Source: RHLJ01 sp040222455 (lineage in GTDB: Bacteria; Bacteroidota; Rhodothermia; Balneolales; Balneolaceae). Taken from it: a DNA stretch of 64,000 bases. The notes beneath the pieces were generated by a model. The model worked only from the letters and a program-made list of their open reading frames with translations. It did no database searches and had not been told where the DNA came from. Positions 9,868-18,648 of the stretch are shown here, one piece after another. The stretch spans positions 496,001 through 560,000 of the forward strand of contig JAVKDD010000011.1 of NCBI GenBank assembly GCA_040222455.1, given 5' to 3'. Each line of letters starts with the position of its first letter. The stretch's first letter is position 1. The position numbers were made by a program, and so were the translations under genes.

Positions 9868-9978
9868 AAATAATAAATCAGTTGTATAGTTTATGTGACT
9901 TGGATATCAAGAAATTTTAGTTATCAAATAAATCAAAAAAGATTTCTGACTCTAATAATTAAGTTCTTATTGTAAGTT

Positions 9979-10695
9979 ATGTTTAAAAGAAAGAAAGAAG
10001 AAGTTTTCAATGCAAACATCTCTGGGATTTCAATTGAAATTTCCAGAAAAAGGATTAAAAACTTATACGTTAGGGTTCATCGCACTACTGGAAAAGTTCG
10101 GGTTTCATGTCCACTTCACATATCTGACTTTGAATTAAAAGAATTCATTAGATCTCGACTAAACTGGATAATGATTCAAAAAGATAAGGCTGCTTCAAGA
10201 AAACCAATTATTGAGTTGGATTATTTAACAGGAGATAAGGTTTTTTTTGAAGGGAAAGAATTCTCACTTGAAGTAAAACCGAGTTTGGGAAAATCTAAAG
10301 TCGAAATGAAAGATGATTCTTTAATTCTGTATGTAAGAGGAGTTTCCACAAAGAAAAAAAGAAAAGTACTCATGGATAGCTGGTACCGAAAAAAATTAAA
10401 ACAACAGATTTCAAGGTTAATTAAAAAATATGAACAAAGGATGGGAGTAGAAGTAATTGAGTTCAGGGTAAAGAAAATGAAAACGAGGTGGGGAACCTGT
10501 AATATTAAAAAGAAGAGGATTTGGTTGAATTTAGAACTTGCAAAAAAGCCAACGGGGTGTCTAGAGATGGTTGTAGTACATGAGATGGTTCATTTACTAG
10601 AACGCTTACATAATAAACGATTTTATAATTTTATGGATGAATTTATGCCTGAGTGGAAAGTGTTTAATCAGGAGCTAAACTCATCAGTTGATTAA
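9979..10695 (+). CDS. YgjP-type (DUF45) zinc metallopeptidase
   Basis: The protein has 238 residues, the usual size for the YgjP/DUF45 family of M48-like metallopeptidases. The zinc motif HEMVH lies at 201-205, with a further His at 211 (LERLHNKRF) and the family motif MKTRWGTCN at 167-175. The first half is a beta-rich domain that precedes the catalytic helix region in this family. There is no signal peptide, so it is cytoplasmic. In proteobacteria YgjP homologues are sometimes found beside restriction-modification systems, but there is no such neighbour here. Probably an active peptidase of unknown substrate. Confidence 0.88.
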   Translation: MFKRKKEEVFNANISGISIEISRKRIKNLYVRVHRTTGKVRVSCPLHISDFELKEFIRSRLNWIMIQKDKAASRKPIIELDYLTGDKVFFEGKEFSLEVKPSLGKSKVEMKDDSLILYVRGVSTKKKRKVLMDSWYRKKLKQQISRLIKKYEQRMGVEVIEFRVKKMKTRWGTCNIKKKRIWLNLELAKKPTGCLEMVVVHEMVHLLERLHNKRFYNFMDEFMPEWKVFNQELNSSVD

Positions 10696-10746
10696 AAATA
10701 TCTTTTCTATTGACCCCAAATAGGAATACGCCTATCATTAAAATCT

Positions 10747-11148
10747 ATGGCTAATAAACGAACGTACGAACATGAAACAACAAAGCCCGGATTTTGGGAT
10801 CGTATTGGGATAGGATTATCAGGTGTTTGCGCTATTCATTGCTTACTGGTTCCAGTTATTGTTTCATTAATCCCTCTTTGGCCCGCCTTTGAGGAACTAC
10901 ATGGATATACTCATTTATTCTTCTTTTTAGCCATTGCGCCTACCGTAATTCTTTCCTTAAGTAAAAGACATGACTCTTTATTCATAACTTTATTTTTAGT
11001 GGGAGGGGTTTTAGTAATTTTCTTAGCATGGTTTTTTAACGAAACACTTGGAGAATATGGTGAAGCAGGAATTACTCTAATTGGTAGCTTAATGTTGATT
11101 AGGGGTCATTGGCTAAATTATAAGTTCAAAAAAGTAGATTCAATCTGA
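10747..11148 (+). CDS. MerC-domain membrane protein
   Basis: The protein has 133 residues with four hydrophobic segments and the MerC-like motif GLSGVCAIHCLLVPVI (Cys pair C-A-I-H-C) in the first segment. MerC proteins are inner-membrane mercuric-ion transporters, but chromosomal copies without mer operons are common in Bacteroidota-like genomes. No merR, merA, merT or merP lies nearby, so a mercury-resistance role is doubtful; general metal uptake or sensing is equally possible. The gap to the upstream peptidase is 51 bases, so co-transcription is possible. Confidence 0.82.
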   Translation: MANKRTYEHETTKPGFWDRIGIGLSGVCAIHCLLVPVIVSLIPLWPAFEELHGYTHLFFFLAIAPTVILSLSKRHDSLFITLFLVGGVLVIFLAWFFNETLGEYGEAGITLIGSLMLIRGHWLNYKFKKVDSI

Positions 11149-11402
11149 TTTACGCGAAGCACTCATCCAACAAATAGATTTGTATAATTAAACGCACAAG
11201 AAATGTAAAAGCTTTAAGTGTCTACGCGCTAAACTTATTTTAACTCCATCTCTAAAATAATCTAAACTGATGCTAACTTAATTGAAAAAAGGACTTGTAA
11301 TATGTACGGAATCATGAGAAGATATTAACGAATATGAATGCTTACTAACAGAGTAAAACTAGAATAATGCTTACATTTAACTCTTAAATAGTTATACACG
11401 GA
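11149..11402 (+). other. Intergenic region without recognisable gene
   Basis: These 254 bases hold no credible open frame, hairpin terminator or RNA gene that I can recognise. TAGATTTG followed by TATAAT near 11173-11188 resembles a Bacteroidota -7 element or a sigma-70 -10 box, but no fitting upstream element is seen, so I do not call a promoter. Confidence 0.5.
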
Positions 11403-12254
11403 TTGAAACTAGTAGTTTTCGTAAGTCTAATATTTGTTTTCTTCGCAAATTCTTGTGATGTACTAGAGGTGGCTGAATTTCCTGATTATCCCGTAAAAAT
11501 TGAATCACTTGAAATGGATGCATTGGTAGCTTTGAATCAAAAGTATGCAGATGAGAATTCAAATCATATTTGTTCAACTCTAAATGAATTTGGATTTACA
11601 GGGTTTAGTAGAATTTTATTTCCAAACGATGAAAATCCATGTTTGAATAGAGAAATTGTTCGCTCCCAACTTGATTATTCGGATTCACTTTTAATTGCCG
11701 CTAAAAGCTCCCTTTTAAAAAATGTGGAATATACCAATGTAACCGATACCAGTGCTTTAGAGGTTATTGAAATAATTCCTCTTTATGGATGTACAATTTG
11801 TGAAGGCCCTGATGAAAACAGTGTTCCATTAGAGTATAAAATCTCGTTTAATATTCAAAAATTTGGAGCTACCGAAGTCAGAAATTCAGAGCTTACTGTT
11901 TTTGTAGATTCCATAGGAGTGAATAGAATTTGGGGGAATTGGTTTCCTGAATTTAAAAGCCCTGGCTTTATAAATGTCGGGTATTTAGAAGCTCAAAAGA
12001 TATTGGTGGGTTGGGAAATAGATATGAATCCCATAACTGGTGAAGATGTTAATTTTACAGTGCAAGAAGAACATGTTCAGGAAACACCGATTTTTGAATA
12101 TATGCCATTCATTAATGAACAAACCTTAGAATTGCGACGAACTTGGAGAGTATCTATTTCTTATAAAGATGATTCGTATGACGGTTGGTTTGCAAATGTT
12201 GATGTTATCGATGGCTTATTACTTTCTGTTGTGCCAAAGACTGATGAGGAATAA
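11403..12254 (+). CDS. Putative lipoprotein of unknown function (TTG start)
   Basis: The 283-residue frame opens with a TTG at 11403, giving MKLVVFVSLIFVFFANSC, which looks like a lipoprotein signal with Cys18 after ANS (a slightly atypical lipobox). No ATG gives a signal peptide in this frame, which supports the TTG. The mature part is acidic and contains a CTIC motif near residue 136 within a region rich in beta strands, and paired aromatic residues (WGNWFPEF) near 180. I recognise no family. It is probably anchored in the outer or inner membrane facing the periplasm. Neighbours (MerC-like protein, receiver protein) give no clear functional link. Confidence 0.6.
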   Translation: MKLVVFVSLIFVFFANSCDVLEVAEFPDYPVKIESLEMDALVALNQKYADENSNHICSTLNEFGFTGFSRILFPNDENPCLNREIVRSQLDYSDSLLIAAKSSLLKNVEYTNVTDTSALEVIEIIPLYGCTICEGPDENSVPLEYKISFNIQKFGATEVRNSELTVFVDSIGVNRIWGNWFPEFKSPGFINVGYLEAQKILVGWEIDMNPITGEDVNFTVQEEHVQETPIFEYMPFINEQTLELRRTWRVSISYKDDSYDGWFANVDVIDGLLLSVVPKTDEE

Positions 12255-12369
12255 AAATAAAATTTTGGGTTGACTTTGTTTTACAAATGGGAAGTGTAAC
12301 TATAAGCAGAAGATTCTCTCATAAGTAGAGTCTGGTAAAAATAGAAGTAGAAATTTAGGAACAAGTACA

Positions 12370-12744
12370 TTGGCTGATATACTGGGAAAGAAACAGCGGG
12401 TTTTAATAGTAGAAGACGATTTAATAATCTCGTTGGTAATAGAAAATATGGTATTAGAACTAGGTCATGAGGTGTTAGCTAAAACTGTTTCAGGTAAAGA
12501 AGCGGTTGAATTGGCCGTAAAGTATAAGCCAAGTCTAATATTGATGGATATTAGACTTAAAGGAGAGATGGATGGAATAGATGCGATTAAGACTATTAAA
12601 GAAAAGATGCACACTTCTGTTATCTATTTAACTGGAAATTCTGATAAGGTTAGCTACGAGAGAGCTAAAACAACAGGGTTTATAGACTTAATAACAAAGC
12701 CTTTTACAATTGCTGATTTAACAAAATCATTTAAACTAGTTTAA
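12370..12744 (+). CDS. Single-domain response regulator receiver protein
   Basis: The protein has 124 residues and is one CheY-like receiver domain. The acidic pair E-D-D is at 15-17, the phospho-acceptor is Asp60 (ILMDIRL), the switch Thr is Thr88 (IYLTGN) and the conserved Lys is Lys110 (ITKPF). There is no output domain. I take the TTG at 12370 as start because it follows an AGGA (12357-12360) at proper spacing and no ATG lies near. The sequence around DIRLKGEMDGIDAI is typical of receivers partnered with PAS-type hybrid kinases. No histidine kinase lies beside it, so it is an orphan regulator whose partner is elsewhere. Confidence 0.88.
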   Translation: MADILGKKQRVLIVEDDLIISLVIENMVLELGHEVLAKTVSGKEAVELAVKYKPSLILMDIRLKGEMDGIDAIKTIKEKMHTSVIYLTGNSDKVSYERAKTTGFIDLITKPFTIADLTKSFKLV

Positions 12745-12813
12745 AAAAAGCTACTTTTTGTGCATCTTTGTAATCATTAATGCGTATTCTTTGCGCAAAT
12801 TTATGAGCAAAAT

Positions 12814-13503
12814 ATGAGTACAAAATTCAGAAATTTAAAAAATGATTTAAAAGATCTTGAAAATGAAACAGAAGATTCAGGTCTGGGTGTACCTTCTAAA
12901 TCTACATCAGGAGGCTCAAAAACAGCAAACTACATTCTTGTAATTGCATTTTTAGTTACTCTTCTATTTTATGCTGGTAATAGAGTAAGTACATTTTTTC
13001 AGGATTTTGAAAACCCAATTTCTGATGTAGTTCAATCATTTAATGAGTACGATGCCGATTTACTTGCAGGTATGGGTAGTATGATGGAAGACATGGGTTA
13101 CGGAGTTCTATCGAATGAAGAGTTATCTAGTTTGAGAGATGAAGGCGTTACAGCTACAGAAACGCAAAGATTGCATGATGCTGGTTATACCGAAGTAACC
13201 CTTGCGCAATTAGTTGAACTACAGGATGCTGATGTAAGCTCAACATACGCTAGTATGATGAAAGAACTTGGATATGAATTTACAATAGATGATTTGTTAG
13301 AAACAAGAAGAAATGGAGTTACTGCAAATTTTACCAGTCGAATGATGGACCTTGGATATACATTAGAAGAACTTACAAAAGAAAATCTAATTAGAATGAG
13401 AAGTATTGAAGTAACCGACCGTCTGGCTGAAAGATTGATTGAAGAAATAGGGGAACGTCCATCAGTAGATGAATTAGTGAGATACAGGATCAGTAACCAA
13501 TAG
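12814..13503 (+). CDS. Single-pass membrane protein with M56/BlaR1-like C-terminal helical repeats
   Basis: The protein has 229 residues: a charged cytoplasmic N terminus (1-37), one membrane segment (about 38-54), and an extracytoplasmic region from about 85 to the end. That last part is made of repeats of roughly 20-30 residues of the form M-x-x-L/M-G-Y-x-x-L-x-x-x-D/E-L-x-x-L-R-x-x-G-V-T. The same repeat (GVTPEYxREMRxLGYxxLSxDDLIxLR) is known as the C-terminal tail of many Bacteroidota and gammaproteobacterial M56/BlaR1-type proteins. Here the peptidase domain is missing and the repeats are carried on a simple anchor. Function is unknown; a sensor or protein-binding module is plausible. 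Confidence 0.6.
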   Translation: MSTKFRNLKNDLKDLENETEDSGLGVPSKSTSGGSKTANYILVIAFLVTLLFYAGNRVSTFFQDFENPISDVVQSFNEYDADLLAGMGSMMEDMGYGVLSNEELSSLRDEGVTATETQRLHDAGYTEVTLAQLVELQDADVSSTYASMMKELGYEFTIDDLLETRRNGVTANFTSRMMDLGYTLEELTKENLIRMRSIEVTDRLAERLIEEIGERPSVDELVRYRISNQ

Positions 13504-13572
13504 CATTACTATTTGGAACATTTCAATTTCTGTACTGTTAAATAATTAGAAATACTAATTAAACATAACAGA

Positions 13573-14139
13573 ATGAAGAAACTAACAACGCTATTTACGT
13601 TTTTCATATTGTCGTTATTTGCGACAAATATGGCAGCCCAAGATTTTTTACTTAAAGATAAGTCCGGTTTTGGGCCAAGAATAGGATATTATAAAGCTCC
13701 AGATGCTGAAGATGGTACAATGTTTATTGGAGCGCAAGCAAGAATTAGAGGTTCTATAATTGGACTTGAATTAGCTGCCGAATACAGAGGTGAACAATCG
13801 TATGATGTAACTGGGGGAGAAATAAAAGTTAAACAAATACCTCTAACATCATCATTACTCCTATTTGTACCACTCGCTCCAAATTTTCAACCATATGGTA
13901 TTGCAGGGTTAGGCGCTTATTATAGCTTTTACGATTATGATGGAGCTTTTGCAAGTGGTGAAGATGCAGAAGTTAACCTTGGTTATCATCTTGGTTTTGG
14001 ATTAGATCTCCCTCTTAATGATAGAGCCGCATTAAATGTTGATTATAGATATTTATTCCTAGATGGAAATAACGATGATTTTGGAGATAAAGAATATAGT
14101 GGTAATGTTATTTCAGGAGGACTCACATTTTATTTCTAA
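13573..14139 (+). CDS. Small outer-membrane beta-barrel protein
   Basis: The protein has 188 residues: a signal peptide (about 1-22, cleaved near MAAQ) and then amphipathic strands consistent with an eight-stranded OmpW/OmpA-type barrel. It ends in the C-terminal Phe (LTFYF) recognised by the BAM machinery. The glycine-rich segment PYGIAGLGAYYSF is typical of the outer-membrane-protein beta-barrel family (OMP_b-brl). There is no peptidoglycan-binding domain. It is probably a structural or small-solute porin of the outer membrane. The gene stands alone and is followed by a clear terminator. Confidence 0.8.
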   Translation: MKKLTTLFTFFILSLFATNMAAQDFLLKDKSGFGPRIGYYKAPDAEDGTMFIGAQARIRGSIIGLELAAEYRGEQSYDVTGGEIKVKQIPLTSSLLLFVPLAPNFQPYGIAGLGAYYSFYDYDGAFASGEDAEVNLGYHLGFGLDLPLNDRAALNVDYRYLFLDGNNDDFGDKEYSGNVISGGLTFYF

Positions 14140-14164
14140 ACTAGTTTAATACTATTTATTTTAG

Positions 14165-14198
14165 AATCCCGAGCATTAGATTGGTCGGGATTTTTTTT
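14165..14198 (+). terminator. Rho-independent terminator after the outer-membrane barrel gene
   Basis: A perfect inverted repeat AATCCCGA (14165-14172) and TCGGGATT (14185-14192) is followed by a run of eight T. It lies 26 bases after the stop codon of the barrel gene and before the ferredoxin reductase start. Confidence 0.88.
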
Positions 14199-14228
14199 CA
14201 TCATTTTTAAACAATCAAATCTCTAATC

Positions 14229-15152
14229 ATGCCCGAAATAATCTTACCTGAAGTAGAACTCAATATATATTCACCAAAATCTCCAGCTGAAGCTACTATT
14301 GTTGAGAATTATGTTTGTACTGCGGAGAGTAGCCCAAATATTATTCGGCATATTACTTTCGATATTTCGGGGACAGATTTAGAAGGAAAGTTTAGAGTAG
14401 GTCAATCAATAGGAGTACTTCCTCCGGGAGAAAACGAAAAAGGGCGCCCACATAAATTAAGATTATACTCGGTATCTTCGCCATCTGCTGGTGAGGGCGG
14501 AAAAAAGCATCTGGTTTCGACCACTGTAAAACGAGCAATGGATGAAGTTGAGGGTACTTTTTACACTGGTGTTTGCTCAAATTATATTTGCAATCTTAAA
14601 CCTGGTGACAAAGTAAAAGTAACTGGTCCAAGCGGTCGACGATATTTACTACCAGAAAATGTGGATGATTTCAATTATGTATTTTTTGCTACCGGAACAG
14701 GTATTGCACCTTTTAGAGGTATGATTATAGAACTGTTTGAATCTGGTTTTAAAGGAGATGTTGCTCTTGTTTTTGGTTGCCCATATCGTACCGATGTTAT
14801 TTATCCAAAGTTTTTTACCGAAATGGCAGAAAAGCACGACAACTTTCATTATATCAAAATGATTTCACGAGAAGACCGCCGAGATGATGGCAGTAAATAT
14901 TATGTACAAACAGCTATTGATGATCAGGAAGAAACTCTGAGTCCAATTCTAGGTAAAGACAATACGCTCATTTATCTCTGTGGAATGAAAGGGATGGAAT
15001 CGGGAATCTATCACAATCTCGCAAAAAAAGGCTTTATGGATTATCTTTTGCTAAAAGGAGAACTTGCAGTTAAAAATCCAGCGGATTGGAGTTGGGAAGA
15101 AGTAAAAAAACTTATAAAACCATCAACGAGAACATTCGAAGAAGTTTATTAA
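14229..15152 (+). CDS. petH: Plant-type ferredoxin-NADP(+) reductase
   Basis: The 307-residue protein matches the plastid/cyanobacterial FNR core. The FAD motif RLYS is at 78-81, TGVCSNYICNLKPGD follows near 113-127, the NADP-binding GTGIAPFRG is at 156-164, and CGMKGME lies near 250. The final residues EVY end in the tyrosine that stacks on the flavin in plant-type enzymes. It transfers electrons between ferredoxin (or flavodoxin) and NADP(H) in the cytoplasm. There is no phycobilisome-linker or membrane domain. In a heterotroph it would run in the NADPH-to-ferredoxin direction, or with PFOR-type partners. No ferredoxin gene is adjacent. Assignment is strong; physiological direction is inferred. 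Confidence 0.88.
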   Translation: MPEIILPEVELNIYSPKSPAEATIVENYVCTAESSPNIIRHITFDISGTDLEGKFRVGQSIGVLPPGENEKGRPHKLRLYSVSSPSAGEGGKKHLVSTTVKRAMDEVEGTFYTGVCSNYICNLKPGDKVKVTGPSGRRYLLPENVDDFNYVFFATGTGIAPFRGMIIELFESGFKGDVALVFGCPYRTDVIYPKFFTEMAEKHDNFHYIKMISREDRRDDGSKYYVQTAIDDQEETLSPILGKDNTLIYLCGMKGMESGIYHNLAKKGFMDYLLLKGELAVKNPADWSWEEVKKLIKPSTRTFEEVY

Positions 15153-15205
15153 ACCTCTTAAGGCTACTTCAAAATTGAAATACTTTTCAGAAACTCATAA
15201 TTATA

Positions 15206-15775
15206 CTATTTCCCAAAACCTGTTACCCCACCTGATACTATGAAGCGCATAAAATCAGCAGGATCTGCCTTGATAGGGGTAACACTTTCTTTAGGTACTA
15301 TGTAAAGATTACCTGAAAAATTATAGGAATGTGGACAATAGACCGGTACCTCATTTTCAAGTCCAAGGTTTAACAACGATTCTTGGGTAATAAAGCCAAA
15401 GCGAGTCATTCCCATATCACCAAATTGAACTTTAACGGGTTTTGTAAATTTCTTTTTATCACCAACAAAAGCTTCTGTTAAATCCTTGAGTGAAGTATAT
15501 ACTATACTGACCAAAGGTGTTTTAGATAGGAGATTTTCGAATATTTGAACAATAGGTTTTGTAAAAGCTCTGGTAAAAAGAAACCCAATCAGAGATATAA
15601 TTATAAATCCTGAAAGTATACCTAAACCGGGAATATTCCATTCAAACCACCCAAAAAATAGGTCGTTAAAAATACTATTCACCCAGTTGATAGAGATGCT
15701 TACTAAATAAATGGTTGCACCTAATGGAAATACGATCAGCATTCCCCGTAAAAAATAATTAAGTATCGTTTTCAT
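15206..15775 (-). CDS. DUF502 membrane protein
   Basis: The protein has 189 residues. Two hydrophobic N-terminal segments (about 6-32 and 48-68) are followed by a soluble domain with the DUF502 features TPLVSIVYTSLKDLTEAF near 85-102 and the conserved FITQESL and VPVYCPHSYNFSGNLYIVP. The family is widespread in bacteria and has a plant homologue (LIKE COV), with no settled molecular role; it is an inner-membrane protein. The gene is convergent with the ferredoxin reductase and divergent from alaS. Confidence 0.85.
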   Translation of the reverse strand: MKTILNYFLRGMLIVFPLGATIYLVSISINWVNSIFNDLFFGWFEWNIPGLGILSGFIIISLIGFLFTRAFTKPIVQIFENLLSKTPLVSIVYTSLKDLTEAFVGDKKKFTKPVKVQFGDMGMTRFGFITQESLLNLGLENEVPVYCPHSYNFSGNLYIVPKESVTPIKADPADFMRFIVSGGVTGFGK

Positions 15776-15892
15776 CGCTTTTTGTTTGTTATTAGTTGCT
15801 ACCTTTAGCTAATCGAATTAGTTCCATGAGTAAGAGTAAGAATTTTTCTATCTTCACAACCCTAAAATTCAAAATTTCTACAGTACAAATTA

Positions 15893-18562
15893 ATGTCCAT
15901 TAAGACTTCTTCCCAAATCAGAAATGAATTTCTGCAATTCTTCGCAGAGAAAGAACATGCGATTGTAGATAGCGCACCTGTAGTGCCTAAACAAGATCCA
16001 ACGCTGTTGTTCACCAATGCAGGAATGAACCAGTTCAAACCTATTTTTTTAGGGGAAGAAAAAGCCTTAAGCCATGATGGTAAGCTATGGAATCGTGCTG
16101 CCGATACCCAAAAATGTATTCGCGTTAGTGGGAAACACAACGATTTAGAAGAAGTTGGGCACGATACGTATCATCATACCTTTTTTGAAATGCTTGGGAA
16201 TTGGTCATTTGGAGATTATTTCAAGAAAGAAGCAATTGCTTGGGCTTGGGAATTATTGGTAGACCGTTGGGGTATGAATCCCGATCGATTATACGCAACG
16301 GTGTTTGGTGGTGATGAGGAAGATGGACTTCCTGTTGACGAAGAAGCAATTGAGCTTTGGAAAAGTGAAACTACAATTTCACACGATCATATTCTAAAAT
16401 TTGGAAAAAAGGATAATTTTTGGGAAATGGGTGAGACAGGACCTTGTGGCCCTTGTTCTGAGTTACATATTGATCTTCGCTCGGATGAAGAACGAACAAA
16501 GGAAGACGGCGCTAAACTTGTGAACATGGATGATCCCAGAGTCATGGAAATCTGGAATTTGGTCTTCATTCAGTTTAATCGCCAATCTGATTCAACCCTA
16601 CAGACGCTGCCAGCCCAACATGTAGATACAGGAATGGGATTTGAGCGGGTTTGTGCAGTGCTACAGGGTAAAACATCCAATTATGATTCAGATGTATTTA
16701 CTCCTTTACTTAATGAAATTTCAAAGCTTGCCGGGATTAAATATGGAAACGATGAAGAGAAAGATATTGCCACAAGAGTAATTGCCGATCATATACGAGC
16801 AGTTGTATTTTCAATTGCAGATGGAGCTTCTCCGGGAAATGATGGCCGGGGTTATGTAATTCGTCGCATTCAACGCCGTGCAATTCGTTACGGTTGGGAT
16901 AAGCTCGGTTTTAAAGAACCGTTTATGTTCAAATTGGTGAATGTTTTAGCCAATCAGTTTAAGGACGTATTTCCTGAAGTAGCGGCTCAACAGGAATACA
17001 TTACAAATGTAGTTCGTGCAGAAGAAAAGAGCTTTCTTAAAACACTAGGACAAGGCATCGACATCTTTAATGAAATGCTTCAAGGAAGTAATAAGCTTTC
17101 AGGTGAAGATGCATTTAAACTACATGATACCTACGGTTTTCCAATCGATTTAACACAACTAATGGCGCGTGAAAAAGGTGTAAATGTTGATGTTGAAGGC
17201 TTCAATAAAAACATGCAGGAACAAAAAGATCGTGCACGTGCAGCTGGTAAGTTTGGAATTGATCAAAGCCAAAGTGGAGACTGGATTGAGCTAAAAGAAA
17301 GTTCTAGTTTTGAATTTGTTGGGTATGATGATTTTGAAGCGGAAACAGAAATCACTTCTTACAGAAAAGAAATGGAGAAGTATGCTTTACAACTTTCAAA
17401 AACACCTTTTTATGCAGAAAGTGGTGGACAGGTAGCTGATACTGGGCTACTTACGAATGGAGAAGAATTCATTCATATTTTAGATGTAAAGAAAGTACAG
17501 GGAAAGTTTATTCATTACACCGAAAAGCTACCAGAGAATTTAAATGGAAGCTGGACTGCCACTATTAATATTAATAGGAGACTAGAAATTCAAAAACATC
17601 ATTCTGCGACACATATAGCCCACACTGCTTTAAGAGATGTTTTGGGAGATCATGTAGCTCAAAAAGGTTCGTTGGTTAATGAATATCATCTGCGCTTTGA
17701 TTTCTCTCATTTTGAAGCAATGACATCAGAACAACTAGATGAGGTAGAAGCTCAGGTAAATGATAAAATTCAGGAGAATATCCCACTTACTGAAGAACGC
17801 AATGTCCCAATCGAAGAAGCTCGTGAAAAAGGTGCAATGATGCTTTTTGGCGAAAAATATGGAGACTTTGTTCGTGTAATCACATTTGATGAAGACTATT
17901 CGGTAGAATTATGTGGAGGAACTCATGTTGGTGCTACTGGTGAAATTGGTTATTTCCGTTTTATTCATGAGAGTTCTGCGGCCGCTGGGATTCGAAGAAT
18001 TGAAGCTGTGGTAGGCAAAGCTGCTGATGAACTTGTTAGAAATGAAAAGCATACTATTCAAAGTATAAAATCTTCAATAGGGCAAACTGATGATCTTATT
18101 GGAAGCATTCATAAGTTGCAAGAGGAGAAGAAGATGCTCGAAAAAGCATTGGAGAAGTTAAATCTTCAAAATACTGGCGCTAAATTGGACGAGCTAATCA
18201 AATCGGCTGAAAGTTTAAATGGAAGCACTTCAATTGTTAAAGGAGAAATTGCTGGCGCAGATATGAATGTTCTCAAACAATTAGGCTACGACGCGCTCCA
18301 AAAGCAAACTGAAAAAACGGTAATCGTACTTGGTTCTAAAGATGAATCGGAGGGAAAAGTGTTCTTGATGGTTGCAGTTACCGATGATTTGATCAAGGAA
18401 AAAGGATTAAAAGCAGGAGTTTTAGTTGGGCAATTAGGCAGATTAGTTGGTGGAGGTGGTGGAGGTCAACCTAATCTTGCAACTGCTGGAGGGAGGAATC
18501 CCGAAAAGCTATCAGAAGCATTGAGAAAGGTGAATGAAATAGTACTAGAAAGCATTAATTGA
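15893..18562 (+). CDS. alaS: Alanine--tRNA ligase
   Basis: The 889-residue protein has full AlaRS length. The catalytic class II core begins with the SSQIRNEFLQFF helix and FTNAGMNQFKPIFLG motif and includes GETGPCGPCSELH. The editing domain has the zinc-binding HHSATHIAH motif (near 569-577) and CGGTHV (near 674). The C-terminal DHHA1/C-Ala region carries the glycine-rich LVGGGGGGQPNLATAGG near the end. It charges tRNA-Ala with alanine and clears misacylated Ser and Gly. The ATG at 15893 gives the usual N terminus. It is divergent from the DUF502 gene and has an 86-base gap before pdhA. Confidence 0.97.
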   Translation: MSIKTSSQIRNEFLQFFAEKEHAIVDSAPVVPKQDPTLLFTNAGMNQFKPIFLGEEKALSHDGKLWNRAADTQKCIRVSGKHNDLEEVGHDTYHHTFFEMLGNWSFGDYFKKEAIAWAWELLVDRWGMNPDRLYATVFGGDEEDGLPVDEEAIELWKSETTISHDHILKFGKKDNFWEMGETGPCGPCSELHIDLRSDEERTKEDGAKLVNMDDPRVMEIWNLVFIQFNRQSDSTLQTLPAQHVDTGMGFERVCAVLQGKTSNYDSDVFTPLLNEISKLAGIKYGNDEEKDIATRVIADHIRAVVFSIADGASPGNDGRGYVIRRIQRRAIRYGWDKLGFKEPFMFKLVNVLANQFKDVFPEVAAQQEYITNVVRAEEKSFLKTLGQGIDIFNEMLQGSNKLSGEDAFKLHDTYGFPIDLTQLMAREKGVNVDVEGFNKNMQEQKDRARAAGKFGIDQSQSGDWIELKESSSFEFVGYDDFEAETEITSYRKEMEKYALQLSKTPFYAESGGQVADTGLLTNGEEFIHILDVKKVQGKFIHYTEKLPENLNGSWTATININRRLEIQKHHSATHIAHTALRDVLGDHVAQKGSLVNEYHLRFDFSHFEAMTSEQLDEVEAQVNDKIQENIPLTEERNVPIEEAREKGAMMLFGEKYGDFVRVITFDEDYSVELCGGTHVGATGEIGYFRFIHESSAAAGIRRIEAVVGKAADELVRNEKHTIQSIKSSIGQTDDLIGSIHKLQEEKKMLEKALEKLNLQNTGAKLDELIKSAESLNGSTSIVKGEIAGADMNVLKQLGYDALQKQTEKTVIVLGSKDESEGKVFLMVAVTDDLIKEKGLKAGVLVGQLGRLVGGGGGGQPNLATAGGRNPEKLSEALRKVNEIVLESIN

Positions 18563-18648
18563 ATCATATAAATCGAACTACGAAAACTTCCAAAAAATTA
18601 GATATATTTTGACCCCTTTCGAGGGATACCGATAAGAACAAATTTATT

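Noticed and set aside
10747..11148. Mercury-resistance operon
   Set aside because: Only a MerC-like protein is present, with no merR, merA, merT or merP gene.
11149..11402. Promoter at TAGATTTG / TATAAT
   Set aside because: No matching upstream TTG element lies at 19-20 bases, so the match could be chance in AT-rich sequence.
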